A stretch of 64,000 nucleotides of DNA from Chryseobacterium sp. c4a (GTDB taxonomy: Bacteria > Bacteroidota > Bacteroidia > Flavobacteriales > Weeksellaceae): positions 744,001-808,000 of the forward strand of contig NZ_WXVU01000001.1 of the NCBI RefSeq assembly GCF_009900745.1, read 5' to 3'. The number at the start of each line of letters is the position of its first letter. Position 1 is the first letter of the stretch. Shown here in pieces: positions 34,355-43,077 of this stretch. Below the pieces are notes generated by a model. That model saw nothing but the letters and a program-made list of their open reading frames with translations, had not been told where the DNA came from and ran no database searches. The translations under genes were made by a program, and so were the position numbers.

Positions 34355-34540
34355 CTGAAAAAAAAGGTGATTCTGATAAAAAAGCACCGGCTGATTCTTG
34401 GATTTTCAACCAAACAAATTGCAACTTATACTTCAGTAGCAGTGCATGCTGTAGAAATACGAAAAACCAGATTCTGTAAAAAATATTCGATTCCTTCCGA
34501 TATCGATTCCCATTTATGGATGAAAAATTTGATTAAATAA
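34355..34540 (+). pseudogene. Remnant of a LuxR/TPR-type regulator C-terminus
   Basis: An open stretch of about 60 codons without a good start reads LKKKVILIKKHRLILGFSTK then QIATYTSVAVHAVEIRKTRF, ending WMKNLIK and a TAA. The order of residues matches the C-terminal helix-turn-helix of Bacteroidetes TPR-linked LuxR-like regulators (FSTKEIA ... PRAVE ... RLRKKLNIP). Nothing of the N-terminal part remains, so it is a decayed fragment. The rest of the gap (34299-34662) contains no other feature I can support. Confidence 0.5.
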
Positions 34541-34662
34541 TTAATTGATCTATACTTATTTGTAGTAATATTACACCATTAAAATTTGAAAAGAAGACGG
34601 AAATAGGAAAAGTATTTTAATAGTTACAAATTGATTTTTTATAGTATAAAATTACCATTACC

Positions 34663-35115
34663 ATGAAAAAAAATCTTTTAAAAAAAGAGGCAGCGGATTT
34701 CCTTGTTACAAGAGTTAATAATCTGTCAGCTACTCACCAGCCTCAATGGGGAATCATGACAGCCAGTGAAATGCTTCTTCACTGTAATTCGTGTAATCAA
34801 CAAATTTTAGAGGAAAGCAGAGGCAATGAAAGAACTAAAATAAAGCAATACCTTTTAAGAATTCTGGCTCTTTATCTTGCGCCTAATTTTAAAAAAAACA
34901 TTCAAAGTGAATCCAGACACAATACCAAAGGAAAAACCAATGATCTCTATTTTGAAAAATATAGAAATGAGTTTATTCGTTTAATTCATGAGTTTCCTGT
35001 AAATACTCACCCTTTAACACTTTCCCATCCGGCTTTTGGTAATATTTCCACTCATGAATGGGGAATTGCTGCATACAAACATATGGATCACCATTTGCGA
35101 CAGTTTGGAGTGTGA
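34663..35115 (+). CDS. DUF1569 / DinB-like protein
   Basis: A 150-residue four-helix-bundle protein of the DUF1569 group related to DinB. It has the family's opening PQWGIMTASEMLLHCNSCNQ and closing STHEWGIAAYKHMDHHLRQFGV. The paired histidines near the two ends (the LLHC and HMDHHLRQF segments) are positioned like the metal ligands of DinB/YfiT enzymes. Cytoplasmic; substrate unknown. It is the first of two same-strand genes but is separated from the next by about 100 bases. Confidence 0.8.
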   Translation: MKKNLLKKEAADFLVTRVNNLSATHQPQWGIMTASEMLLHCNSCNQQILEESRGNERTKIKQYLLRILALYLAPNFKKNIQSESRHNTKGKTNDLYFEKYRNEFIRLIHEFPVNTHPLTLSHPAFGNISTHEWGIAAYKHMDHHLRQFGV

Positions 35116-35214
35116 ATTTTCAAAAGAGATTTAAAATTTGTTTAAAATTGAGATGGAACTATCATATTGAAGTATATTTATCCCCTCAATTTTAACATGG
35201 GAAATACAAAATAT

Positions 35215-35754
35215 ATGAAAAAGGTTATCGGTATGGTAGGGCTGCTGGCTATGCTCACAAGCTGTAACAATTCTGATCGTAAGGAGCACACAAAAGATGT
35301 ATTGAAAGAAGAAAAATCTTCATCCAAAGAAAAAGAATCAGCCGCTTCCCAAAACAGGATTTCCAAAGAGGAAGCCGTGAAATTGGCTGTAAAACAATTT
35401 GAAGCTTATTTACCTAAAATTCTTAAAACCTACGATGATGGAGTTATTGATCTTCAGGATCCTCATGTAGGAGATTTTACCGGGGACGGAATAGACGATG
35501 TCGCTATTTACTGGAATATAGCACCTGAAGGAGGAAATGCTCTGATAGGACAAGGATTATCATTATATAAAAATGACGGACATAGCGTTAAAGTGATTGC
35601 GGGATATGAGCCGGATTACCTCTTTGCTTTTGATACGATTAAAAATGGAAAAATTATCGTAGAAAAACTGGAATATACTGAAGAGGACGGAAGATGCTGC
35701 CCTTCAATAAAAACTAAGCATGCCTTAACGATTAAAGGAAATAAAGCGTATTAA
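35215..35754 (+). CDS. Uncharacterised lipoprotein, 179 aa
   Basis: I start this gene at the ATG at 35215, giving the lipoprotein signal MKKVIGMVGLLAMLTSC with Cys17; the longer frame from 35167 would bury it. After a Lys/Ser/Glu-rich linker the protein has a compact domain with an FTG-repeat-like calcium loop (DFTGDGIDDVAIYW, positions about 80-95). I recognise no enzyme. The closing CCPSIKTKHALTIKG strand suggests a small beta fold. Located at the outer or inner membrane. A hairpin follows. Confidence 0.72.
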   Translation: MKKVIGMVGLLAMLTSCNNSDRKEHTKDVLKEEKSSSKEKESAASQNRISKEEAVKLAVKQFEAYLPKILKTYDDGVIDLQDPHVGDFTGDGIDDVAIYWNIAPEGGNALIGQGLSLYKNDGHSVKVIAGYEPDYLFAFDTIKNGKIIVEKLEYTEEDGRCCPSIKTKHALTIKGNKAY

Positions 35755-35763
35755 GCTAAATAG

Positions 35764-35805
35764 ACATCTTAAAAATCTGAGCAATCGGTCAGGTTTTTAA
35801 GATGT
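35764..35805. terminator. Bidirectional hairpin between lipoprotein and HxlR genes
   Basis: ACATCTTAAAAATCTGA pairs, with one mismatch, with TCAGGTTTTTAAGATGT, around a loop of about 8 bases. T-rich sequence follows on the plus side. It overlaps the end of the HxlR gene by one base. Confidence 0.7.
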
Positions 35806-36158
35806 TACTTTTTTTCTAAAATATTTTTGCCCCAATCATTGATATTATCCAGCAAAGGAAGGAATGAAGTTCCCAAATCGGATAAACTATACACTACTTT
35901 TACAGGTGGCTTTGTTCCGAAAACAGTTCTGGTAATGAGCCCATCTCTTTCCAATTGCCTCAGTTGAAGACTTAAAGTTGTTTCTGTAATAAAAGAAAGT
36001 TCCTTTTTGAGCTCTCCAAACCGTTTGTCTCCGTTTTTTAAATGACAAAGAATGACTCCTTTCCATCTTCCGCCAATAAGATCCATCACAAAACTTACCG
36101 CACAGGGATAAGATTTTTGCCCTACGTTGATGTAAGACGTTTCACACTCTTTTTCCAT
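35805..36158 (-). CDS. HxlR-type winged-helix transcription regulator
   Basis: A 117-residue DNA-binding protein of the HxlR (MarR-like) family. Typical features are the N-terminal CPVxF-like segment (YPCAVSFVMDLIGGRWKGVILCHL), the recognition helix (ITETTLSLQLRQLERDGLITR) and the wing (PPKVVYSLSDLG). Family members sense aldehydes, disulphide or quinone stress, often through a cysteine at the position seen here. It is divergent from a DUF3291 gene over a 94-bp gap, so it probably controls that neighbour and itself. Confidence 0.9.
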   Translation of the reverse strand: MEKECETSYINVGQKSYPCAVSFVMDLIGGRWKGVILCHLKNGDKRFGELKKELSFITETTLSLQLRQLERDGLITRTVFGTKPPVKVVYSLSDLGTSFLPLLDNINDWGKNILEKK

Positions 36159-36252
36159 ATTTTTTTATAGTATCTAAATTGATAGTTATTTTATGCTAAG
36201 GTTACAGACCCTATTTTTACACAATAATAGACATAAAACAGGAAATAATAAA

Positions 36253-36708
36253 ATGTATCAATTAGCACAGATTAACGTAGCCAAAATGATTGGAGTCAAT
36301 ATTGATGATCCGGTAATGAAAGAATTTGTTGAGCATTTTGATTCAGTGAATCAATTGGCAGAAGAAAGTAAGGGTTTTGTCTGGAGATTAAAAGATGAAG
36401 ACAATAATGCTACCGGTTTTAATCCATTTCATGATGAACAAATTATTATTAATCTTTCGGTGTGGGAAGACCAGGAATCACTGGAACACTTTACCTATAA
36501 AACATTTCATGTTGATTTTTTACGAAGAAGAAGAGAGTGGTTTCAAAAATATGGGAAAGCGTACTATGTACTCTGGTGGATCAAAGATAACCAATATCCA
36601 AGTATAGAAGAAGCACTCGAACGCTTAGAATATCTACAACAGAACGGATCTTCTGAATATGCCTTCAACTTTCAAACACCATTTCAGAAACCGGAATTGA
36701 TTATTTAA
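36253..36708 (+). CDS. DUF3291 domain protein
   Basis: A 151-residue cytoplasmic protein. I chose the ATG at 36253 (MYQLAQINVAKMIGV) because DUF3291 proteins begin with this motif; the extra upstream 20 codons are not typical. The later IIINLSVWEDQESLEHFTYKT and YYVLWWI segments also fit the family, which is related to dimeric ferredoxin-like monooxygenase folds. Function is unknown. The divergent HxlR regulator suggests induction by a reactive small molecule. Confidence 0.82.
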   Translation: MYQLAQINVAKMIGVNIDDPVMKEFVEHFDSVNQLAEESKGFVWRLKDEDNNATGFNPFHDEQIIINLSVWEDQESLEHFTYKTFHVDFLRRRREWFQKYGKAYYVLWWIKDNQYPSIEEALERLEYLQQNGSSEYAFNFQTPFQKPELII

Positions 36709-36933
36709 TTGTTGTAGAGAAAATATTCTTGAATAGTTTCATTAAGTTTATTAATATTAAATCTATAAATATATTGCGGTAAAAGTGTTTTTTGAAAAAT
36801 TACAATTAATTCTGGGATGAAGATGATTACTTTTAAACTGCTTAATAAGTAATTGATTGATGTATATAATATTAAATTCATTAAATTTATAGTGTGGATA
36901 GTTATTATGCTCAAAGTATTCACAAAATAATGT

Positions 36934-38130
36934 ATGAAAGTAAACCATGTGACCAGATTAATTTTAGTAATTTTCTCTTTACCTTTTGGAAATCTCACTT
37001 TTGCCCAAACGAAATATCAAACCGACTTTCTCGAGTTCTGGTCTAATATAAATAGTCGTTATGCCTATTTGGATCAACAACATATTGATTGGAAAAAAGT
37101 TCGAGATATCTATGAACCACAATCAAAAAAGGTAACCAAAGATTCAGAATTTGTGAGGCTGCTTGAAGATATGCTGCATGAATTATACAATGGGCATAAT
37201 TCTTTAAATATCAATCTAAGCACATCGAATAGATTAATTCCATCAGAATCTGATATGTATGTTGAAAAAATAAACGGACGGTATTTTATCAAAGATTTAA
37301 GAAAGGGTTTTGGTGCGGATCTGTCTGGATTGAAAATCGGGATGGAAGTTGTACTTTTCAATGGAAAGCCAGTGGAAGAACAATTGGCGCAATTCCTTCC
37401 TAAATTTACCCATCACCATAATCAAAAAATGTATCGGTATGCAACGGATATGCTTTTTGCCGGAACTCATGATGTACAAAGAACAATCACTGTTTTGGAA
37501 GATGGCAAAGAAAAGGTGTTTCAACCTATTACATGCGAAGAGGTAAATGAATTATTATCTAAAAAAGTAGTCAATAAAAATACCGCATACATTAAAATTA
37601 ATAATTCATTAGGTAATGATGGCGTAATTGCTGAGTTTGATAAGGCTGTGGACGAGTTTTTACCCTATAAAAATCTGATAATTGATTTAACAGAAACTCC
37701 AAGCGGAGGAACTTCTACTGTGGCCCGGGTAATAATGGGGAGATTTATTCAAGACGTTTTGCCTTATCAAATTCACGAATTTGATGAAAAAGAATATGAT
37801 ACAAAAAGACATTGGGTGGAATATGTAACACCTAGAAAAAAGAACTATAAAGGAAATGTTTATATCCTGGTGGGAAGATGGACAGGAAGTATGGGAGAAG
37901 GAATTGCAATTGGATTTGACGGGATGAAACGTGCCCAGATTATTGGAACTCCAATGGCGGGATTACTCGGAGCTATTTCAAATTTTCAACTTACTGGAAC
38001 CAAAATAAGTGTTCAGTTTCCAACTGAACGTTTATATCACATCAATAATACTCCGAGAGAGTTATTCGTACCTGGCATTTTGACGCAAAATACTGAAGAA
38101 ACAATTCAAAAAGCAAAAGAAATACAATAG
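36934..38130 (+). CDS. S41-family serine peptidase-like protein, secreted
   Basis: A 398-residue exported protein (signal peptide about 1-25, ending LTFAQ) with a C-terminal S41/tail-specific peptidase domain. The nucleophile region GSMGEGIAIGFDGM places the catalytic Ser near residue 318; the EAP-like ETPSGGTSTVAR segment precedes it, and GTPMAG follows. The N-terminal region (about 30-110) is helical with an HNSLNINLST turn, as in other members. It is convergent with the TPR-AraC regulator gene, 4 bases apart, next to the putative peptide locus. Whether it takes part in that locus is unproven. Confidence 0.82.
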   Translation: MKVNHVTRLILVIFSLPFGNLTFAQTKYQTDFLEFWSNINSRYAYLDQQHIDWKKVRDIYEPQSKKVTKDSEFVRLLEDMLHELYNGHNSLNINLSTSNRLIPSESDMYVEKINGRYFIKDLRKGFGADLSGLKIGMEVVLFNGKPVEEQLAQFLPKFTHHHNQKMYRYATDMLFAGTHDVQRTITVLEDGKEKVFQPITCEEVNELLSKKVVNKNTAYIKINNSLGNDGVIAEFDKAVDEFLPYKNLIIDLTETPSGGTSTVARVIMGRFIQDVLPYQIHEFDEKEYDTKRHWVEYVTPRKKNYKGNVYILVGRWTGSMGEGIAIGFDGMKRAQIIGTPMAGLLGAISNFQLTGTKISVQFPTERLYHINNTPRELFVPGILTQNTEETIQKAKEIQ

Positions 38131-38134
38131 TCTC

Positions 38135-39868
38135 CTAATTATTGAGAACATTTTTATTTTCTTCTTCACTCAGACGATTCAAAAAGTAAGATGGAGGTAT
38201 GCGATACCTTTCCTGAAAGTTTTTTGCAAATGCCTGTGTAGAATTATAACCTGCTTTGCTCGCGATGTCCTGAAGACTCATATATCGTGTTTTTCGTTTT
38301 GTTTTCCATTGATTAACAATATATTCTAGTCTGAGATTGTTGAGGTATTCAGCGAAATTAGCATGTTTATAATGATTGATTATTTTTGATAAATAGGAAG
38401 TATTGGTACCACATTTTTTAGCCAATAAAGGAAGAGTGGTTTCTTTTTTTAAGAACTGTTTTTCGTCTTCAAATTGAGAGAGTGCTACTAAAACTTTTTC
38501 AACAGTAAGGGGGTTTATATCCAGCTCATTATAATAAGTCTCTTCTTTTTCAATTTGATTTTCCTGTAGCAAACTTTCCTCTACCTGTTCCTTTCCTTTT
38601 AGAAAACCTTCATACAAGTTTTTAAAATATCTTTTTCTATCGTAATATTTTTTCAAAAGAACGATAAGAACAATGATAATGATAGAACCTAAGACTAAGA
38701 GAGATAGATATATATAATGCTGCCTTTTGATCTTTTTTTCTAGGGTATATTTTTCGGTTATAAGCCTTTTGGTGTCATATTCTTTGTTTAGCGTATTGGA
38801 TAAATATTGATAGTCTTTTTCAAATACTTTATCCAGTAGAATGAGCTTATTGACGTAATCCAGCTGTTTTTCAATATTACCTGTTTCTCTATAATAAAGG
38901 ATGAGGTTTTCAAAAGCAGGTCGAAAAAAAGGGTCTAGTTTTCCGGTATCATCGTAATCTTTATCCAATTCCTGAAAATAAAGTAATGCTTTTTCCCTTT
39001 GATCCAGTTTCCAATAAGACATTCCCAGATAAAACTTATTCGTAAGATGTTTCCAGTTATCATTATAGAGTTTCAAAGCTTCATTTAATTTGGTTATAGA
39101 AGCTGTATAATTCTTTTCAAAGTATAGATTTACTCCTTCTGCAGAGATAAAGTAGGGATAATACTGTTGAAAATTTTTATTTTCTTTGATAAAATTTTTT
39201 CCTTCATTGATCAAATCAATGTTTTTTTTAAGCTGATGAATATGAGTATTATTATCAATATAATTAATGAGTGCATATAGATAATAATATTTATAATCAG
39301 TTCCTTTTACCTTTTCATGATTTTGCCTGAAAAAATGGACACTGGCTTCAAATAGCTGATCCGCTTCTTCATAGGATCCCATATAGTTTTTTACTGTTGC
39401 TATTTGATATTTTGCATTATGAATGAGATATTGATCATGCTCTTTTTGGATATAATGATAGCCTTTTAAATAACTGTCAAGGGCTTTGGGGTAGTTTTCA
39501 TTGCTGGCATAGGCCATTCCTAAGGAAAGATAACTGTCTCCTATAAGGTTATTGTCTTTTATTTTTTTTGCTAAAGCAACAGTACTATCTACATATTTGA
39601 TTTGTTCTTCTCCTTTTTTACTAAAACTGGCAAGAAGATAAGCATGACCTAGCTGAGGTAAGTTATTCTCTTGTTTAGCCTTTTTAATAAAATAGGTGAT
39701 GTATTTCCATTGCTCCGGGGGATTTTTTTCCAACGTTTCTATTTTCATTTCAAGATCAGAATAAGATGTTTTTATTCCATAACTGTTTAAATCCTGAGCA
39801 GAAAACAAAGGAATGCAGAAGAATAAAATACCTATTTTATATAAATGAAATTGAAAATATTGCTTCAT
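38135..39868 (-). CDS. TPR-containing membrane sensor with AraC-type DNA-binding domain
   Basis: A 577-residue protein. A signal/anchor lies at the N-terminus (start chosen at 39868), followed by a TPR-like sensor region (about 40-370; repeats such as GDSYLSLGMAYASNENYPKA). One transmembrane helix (about 385-410, YLSLLVLGSIIIIVLIVLL) precedes a C-terminal AraC domain (KCGTNTSYLSKIINHYK then LQDIASKAGYNSTQAFAKNF). Such one-protein systems sense envelope signals and directly control genes. It diverges from the lipoprotein-receptor-peptide locus, which it probably regulates. An A/T-rich inverted repeat sits in front of its start. Confidence 0.9.
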   Translation of the reverse strand: MKQYFQFHLYKIGILFFCIPLFSAQDLNSYGIKTSYSDLEMKIETLEKNPPEQWKYITYFIKKAKQENNLPQLGHAYLLASFSKKGEEQIKYVDSTVALAKKIKDNNLIGDSYLSLGMAYASNENYPKALDSYLKGYHYIQKEHDQYLIHNAKYQIATVKNYMGSYEEADQLFEASVHFFRQNHEKVKGTDYKYYYLYALINYIDNNTHIHQLKKNIDLINEGKNFIKENKNFQQYYPYFISAEGVNLYFEKNYTASITKLNEALKLYNDNWKHLTNKFYLGMSYWKLDQREKALLYFQELDKDYDDTGKLDPFFRPAFENLILYYRETGNIEKQLDYVNKLILLDKVFEKDYQYLSNTLNKEYDTKRLITEKYTLEKKIKRQHYIYLSLLVLGSIIIIVLIVLLKKYYDRKRYFKNLYEGFLKGKEQVEESLLQENQIEKEETYYNELDINPLTVEKVLVALSQFEDEKQFLKKETTLPLLAKKCGTNTSYLSKIINHYKHANFAEYLNNLRLEYIVNQWKTKRKTRYMSLQDIASKAGYNSTQAFAKNFQERYRIPPSYFLNRLSEEENKNVLNN

Positions 39869-39884
39869 TATAAGCAATGTAGAA

Positions 39885-39914
39885 AAAAAATATCATATAT
39901 GTGTGATATTTTTT
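39885..39914. promoter_or_regulatory. Inverted repeat, possible operator or hairpin
   Basis: AAAAAATATCA (39885-39895) and TGATATTTTTT (39904-39914) are perfect inverted copies around an 8-base centre. It is 17 bases before the regulator's start codon and in the 239-bp gap shared with the divergent locus. An operator is inferred from position only. Confidence 0.4.
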
Positions 39915-40107
39915 AATGAAATTTCAATTATTTGATTTTCAGTGTTTTGTAAAATTAAATTTATATTTATAAAGATCTTTTTTATAAATATATCATCATC
40001 TTAATACTTGTAAAAATACTTTTTATAAGTGTAGCATCGTAGGTGTTGTCAATATTTGGAATCCTGGATTAAGCTATCCTACTTTTAGAAAAGCAAAAAT
40101 ATTGATT

Positions 40108-40365
40108 ATGAAAAAGATAAGAATTTATAGTTGCCTGCTTTTATTATTCTCAGCCTCGTTAATCTCTTGTAGAGGAGATGATTTTGAAGAAGAGCTGCCA
40201 AGTAAAAGTCTATCAGTAAAAAATTCTAAAATAATATCTTCAAATGTTGTGCCTACTTCTTTCGGAACGGATAGTAACAAGATAGATACTTTACGCTCAG
40301 GAGAATATCAGGAGATTGAACCTGATATTGATCAGGAACCTAAAGGCATACCACCAAAAAAATAA
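40108..40365 (+). CDS. Small lipoprotein, 85 aa
   Basis: A short exported protein starting at ATG 40108 (a TTG six bases earlier is a weaker alternative). The signal MKKIRIYSCLLLLFSASLISC ends in a lipobox with Cys21. The mature 64 residues are hydrophilic and acidic, with a DDFEEELPSKS opening and a QEPKGIPPKK end. I do not recognise it. It is the first gene after the divergent AraC regulator and lies 49 bases before the receptor gene, so it belongs to the same putative operon; a small sensory or immunity lipoprotein is possible. Confidence 0.65.
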   Translation: MKKIRIYSCLLLLFSASLISCRGDDFEEELPSKSLSVKNSKIISSNVVPTSFGTDSNKIDTLRSGEYQEIEPDIDQEPKGIPPKK

Positions 40366-40414
40366 TCAAATTGTTTTTTGAAATGATTGCCATATTGTAC
40401 ATAATGAATATGCT

Positions 40415-42763
40415 ATGCCAAAACTCAAGTGTCTATTTTACCTTTTAGGTCTTTTTTTTACAGGGAATATCTTGCAAGCGCAAAGTATACATGGAAGTAT
40501 TTTTAGCAATGGCGGTCAATCAGTATCCTATCTTGAAATAATTATTAGCAAAGGGAATATCAGAAAAACAACCCTTAGTGATAAGGAAGGAAAGTTCAAT
40601 TTGAAATTACCTGAAAATGGAAATTACATCTGTGAAATATTTGATAATGGGATCCATATATATAGGAAAAATATTGTAATCAATGGAGATATCCTGGAAA
40701 AATTTAATGTATCCGGGAGAGATGAAAAAGCGATTCAGGAAATTGTTCTTACGAAGAAAGTTATAGAGCAAGTAGGAGATAAGACTTTTTTCAATGTTGA
40801 GAATAGTGTTTTATCAAAAGGAAATAGCGGGCTTGAAGTTTTACAGAAAAGTCCCAAACTGAATGTAAATGCTGCCGGAGAACTCACTCTTAAAAATAAA
40901 GAGGTAAGTGTTCTCATTAATGGAAGGAAAATGAATTTATCAGGATCAGAGTTGAATTCATATTTACAAAGTTTAAGTTCAGAAGAAATCAAGAGAGTAG
41001 AAATTCAGGATATGGCATCTGCAGATCAGGATGCTACTGTTACAGGAGGGGTTGTAAATATTGTGTTAAAAAGAAATCCGAAAGGGCTTCGGGCAATCGC
41101 AAAAACGTATTATTTATTCAGAAAAGAAAAATATCAGGTTTATAATGGCGGTTTGAACATCAATTATGGAGATGAAAAATGGAATATGTATTCTGATATA
41201 AGCTATAATGAAAATAATGACTATGGAACCTCCAACGGAGTTTTTAAATACTGGGATGGGCAACGGAATATTAATGAAAATAGGTTTAAACAGTATTATG
41301 ATAATACAAGTTTTCGTTTAGGATCTGTTTATTATCCTAATGATAAGAATACAATAGGGATAGAAGGATATTACAGCAAGAGCAATTCTAAAATGAATTC
41401 TGAAGGAACGCTGAACATCTTCAATGAAGATATACAGACTGTAAATAGTAGAAATAATTCATTGTCAGCTTCACCATCAGATTTATGGTATCTAACAGTC
41501 AATTATACATTAAAAACTGATGACTTGGGAAGCTCCATTAAATTCATTGGGGATGTAGGAAGAAATATTATGAAACCTTTTAATGATGTTATTTCTGCCT
41601 ATCCAGAAAGTCCACAGAAAGACAGCCACTTTTTGTATGAAACTCATTTTGTTTCTAAATATTATACAGGACAGCTAGATTGGACGCAGAAGTTGAAACA
41701 AAATTGGGAACTCAATGCAGGAATAAAGCTGGCCAGTGTAAAGAGAGATAATTTGCTTGATGTACATTATATAGACAATATGGAATGGTCTGAGGATCTG
41801 AATCAAAAACAGAATTTTGATAACCGTGAGAATATTGTGGCTGGATATGCGATGGGGAGTAAAACTTTTGGAAAACATTTTCTGAAAGGAGGGCTGAGAA
41901 TAGAAAATACAACAATAAAAGGATTTAATAGAGTTAATGGACAAGAGGTAAAACAAGACTATACTAAGGTTTTTCCAAGCTTATTTTATAAGTATGATCT
42001 TGGAAATAATAAGAATATTTCATTTGCATTTAAAAGTGGTATTGTGAGACCCTCATTTAGGGATTTGAATCCATTTGTAATTAAACAAAATGACTTTTTA
42101 TATCAGATAGGAAATTCAAATTTATTGCCTCAGTATAATTATAATTTTTATCTGGATTATACTCAGAATAAACAGACTGTTTCATTGTATGCAGCCCTTA
42201 CTGAAAATATGATCCACAACGTGTATTATAATGTAAATGAAATAACCTATAACCAACCTTTGAATTATGGAAGTGCGCAAGGATACGGATTAGATTATAC
42301 CTATAACTCAGATGTTTTTAAAGGAGTATATCTTAATCTGACAACAGGGATTTTTTATAATGTGTTTAAACCTATAGACCTTCAGTCTATTCAAGGAATT
42401 GCATTTTATAATAATGTATATGCCCAGTTTAAGATATCAAAGACTACTCTTATTGAGCTCTTTAATAATTATACAACAACCAGTAAATATAGAAATGTAG
42501 ATATGGCTCACAATTATAAGATGGATATCGCATTTCAAAAATCAATACAGGATGGGCAGATATTAATCAAGTTTAAAATATTTGATCTTTTTAATACCCA
42601 AAGAGACAAAAGCCTGTCACATTATAGAGACTTTGATTTTAATTTTTATCAAAAGAGGGTAACGAGAGGATGGTTGATTTCTTTTCAATACACTTTTGAT
42701 AATAAGCAAAAAATGAATAATAAAACAGTCAATTCTGATAATGAAAGCAGAAACAGACTATAA
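40415..42763 (+). CDS. Outer-membrane beta-barrel receptor of the peptide locus
   Basis: A 782-residue TonB-dependent-receptor-like protein. It has a signal peptide (about 1-22), a carboxypeptidase-regulatory-like domain (YLEIIISKGNIRKTTLSDKE), a plug-like domain (ENSVLSKGNSG to GGVVNIVLKRN) and a C-terminal barrel. It is a clear paralogue of the protein at 10670-13012. Here it is embedded in an operon-like row, 75 bases before a precursor-peptide gene, so it may take up or release the locus product, or bind it for sensing. No TonB/ExbB genes are adjacent. Confidence 0.85.
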   Translation: MPKLKCLFYLLGLFFTGNILQAQSIHGSIFSNGGQSVSYLEIIISKGNIRKTTLSDKEGKFNLKLPENGNYICEIFDNGIHIYRKNIVINGDILEKFNVSGRDEKAIQEIVLTKKVIEQVGDKTFFNVENSVLSKGNSGLEVLQKSPKLNVNAAGELTLKNKEVSVLINGRKMNLSGSELNSYLQSLSSEEIKRVEIQDMASADQDATVTGGVVNIVLKRNPKGLRAIAKTYYLFRKEKYQVYNGGLNINYGDEKWNMYSDISYNENNDYGTSNGVFKYWDGQRNINENRFKQYYDNTSFRLGSVYYPNDKNTIGIEGYYSKSNSKMNSEGTLNIFNEDIQTVNSRNNSLSASPSDLWYLTVNYTLKTDDLGSSIKFIGDVGRNIMKPFNDVISAYPESPQKDSHFLYETHFVSKYYTGQLDWTQKLKQNWELNAGIKLASVKRDNLLDVHYIDNMEWSEDLNQKQNFDNRENIVAGYAMGSKTFGKHFLKGGLRIENTTIKGFNRVNGQEVKQDYTKVFPSLFYKYDLGNNKNISFAFKSGIVRPSFRDLNPFVIKQNDFLYQIGNSNLLPQYNYNFYLDYTQNKQTVSLYAALTENMIHNVYYNVNEITYNQPLNYGSAQGYGLDYTYNSDVFKGVYLNLTTGIFYNVFKPIDLQSIQGIAFYNNVYAQFKISKTTLIELFNNYTTTSKYRNVDMAHNYKMDIAFQKSIQDGQILIKFKIFDLFNTQRDKSLSHYRDFDFNFYQKRVTRGWLISFQYTFDNKQKMNNKTVNSDNESRNRL

Positions 42764-42838
42764 AAAAAGTGATCACTAAAAAGGAGAAAGCTGAAAATCC
42801 TTACAAAGAGTAAGCACTAATTTCAAAATCAAATTAAA

Positions 42839-43024
42839 ATGGAAAAGAAGCAATTAAACCCAGCTGCATTCCTAGGAATCGAAATCTTATCACCTCTTGA
42901 GAAAAAAATGATTAAAGGAGGATATCAAGAACAACAACAGCAGCAACAACAGCAGCAACAGCAACAGCAGTTGTCGCCGCAAACTCCTCAAACTCCTCAA
43001 ACACCAACAACTATTTTGGTGTAA
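42839..43024 (+). CDS. Gly-Gly-leader precursor peptide with polyglutamine core
   Basis: A 61-residue peptide. Residues 1-28 resemble a double-glycine leader: MEKKQLNPAAFLGIEI, then LSPLEKKMIKGG with the cleavage site after Gly28. The predicted core of 33 residues starts YQE, continues with 13 glutamines (Q32-Q44), then LSP and Pro-Gln-Thr repeats, ending TTILV. The glutamines are coded by mixed CAA/CAG. It is followed by a strong hairpin and then by genes for a putative hydroxylase and a C39 exporter, which recognises this leader type. I know no described peptide of this composition; a modified, exported peptide is inferred. Confidence 0.72.
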   Translation: MEKKQLNPAAFLGIEILSPLEKKMIKGGYQEQQQQQQQQQQQQQLSPQTPQTPQTPTTILV

Positions 43025-43035
43025 CTCATTCACTT

Positions 43036-43064
43036 GCCTTGAGGGTAAATCCCTCAAGGCTTTT
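43036..43064 (+). terminator. Hairpin between precursor and export genes (attenuator candidate)
   Basis: GCCTTGAGGG (43036-43045) and CCCTCAAGGC (43051-43060) form a perfect 10-bp stem with a 5-base loop and TTTT after it. It lies 12 bases past the peptide stop codon and 14 bases before the next ATG, so it could cut most transcripts short and keep peptide levels above those of the export genes. Confidence 0.8.
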
Positions 43065-43077
43065 AAATCAAAATATT

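Noticed and set aside
40102..40365. TTG start six bases before the small lipoprotein gene
   Set aside because: The ATG at 40108 gives a normal lipoprotein signal directly, so the TTG is not needed.
42934..42975. Polyglutamine tract as an assembly artefact
   Set aside because: The CAA/CAG codons are mixed rather than a pure repeat, the frame is intact with a leader and stop, and the gene sits in a coherent operon.
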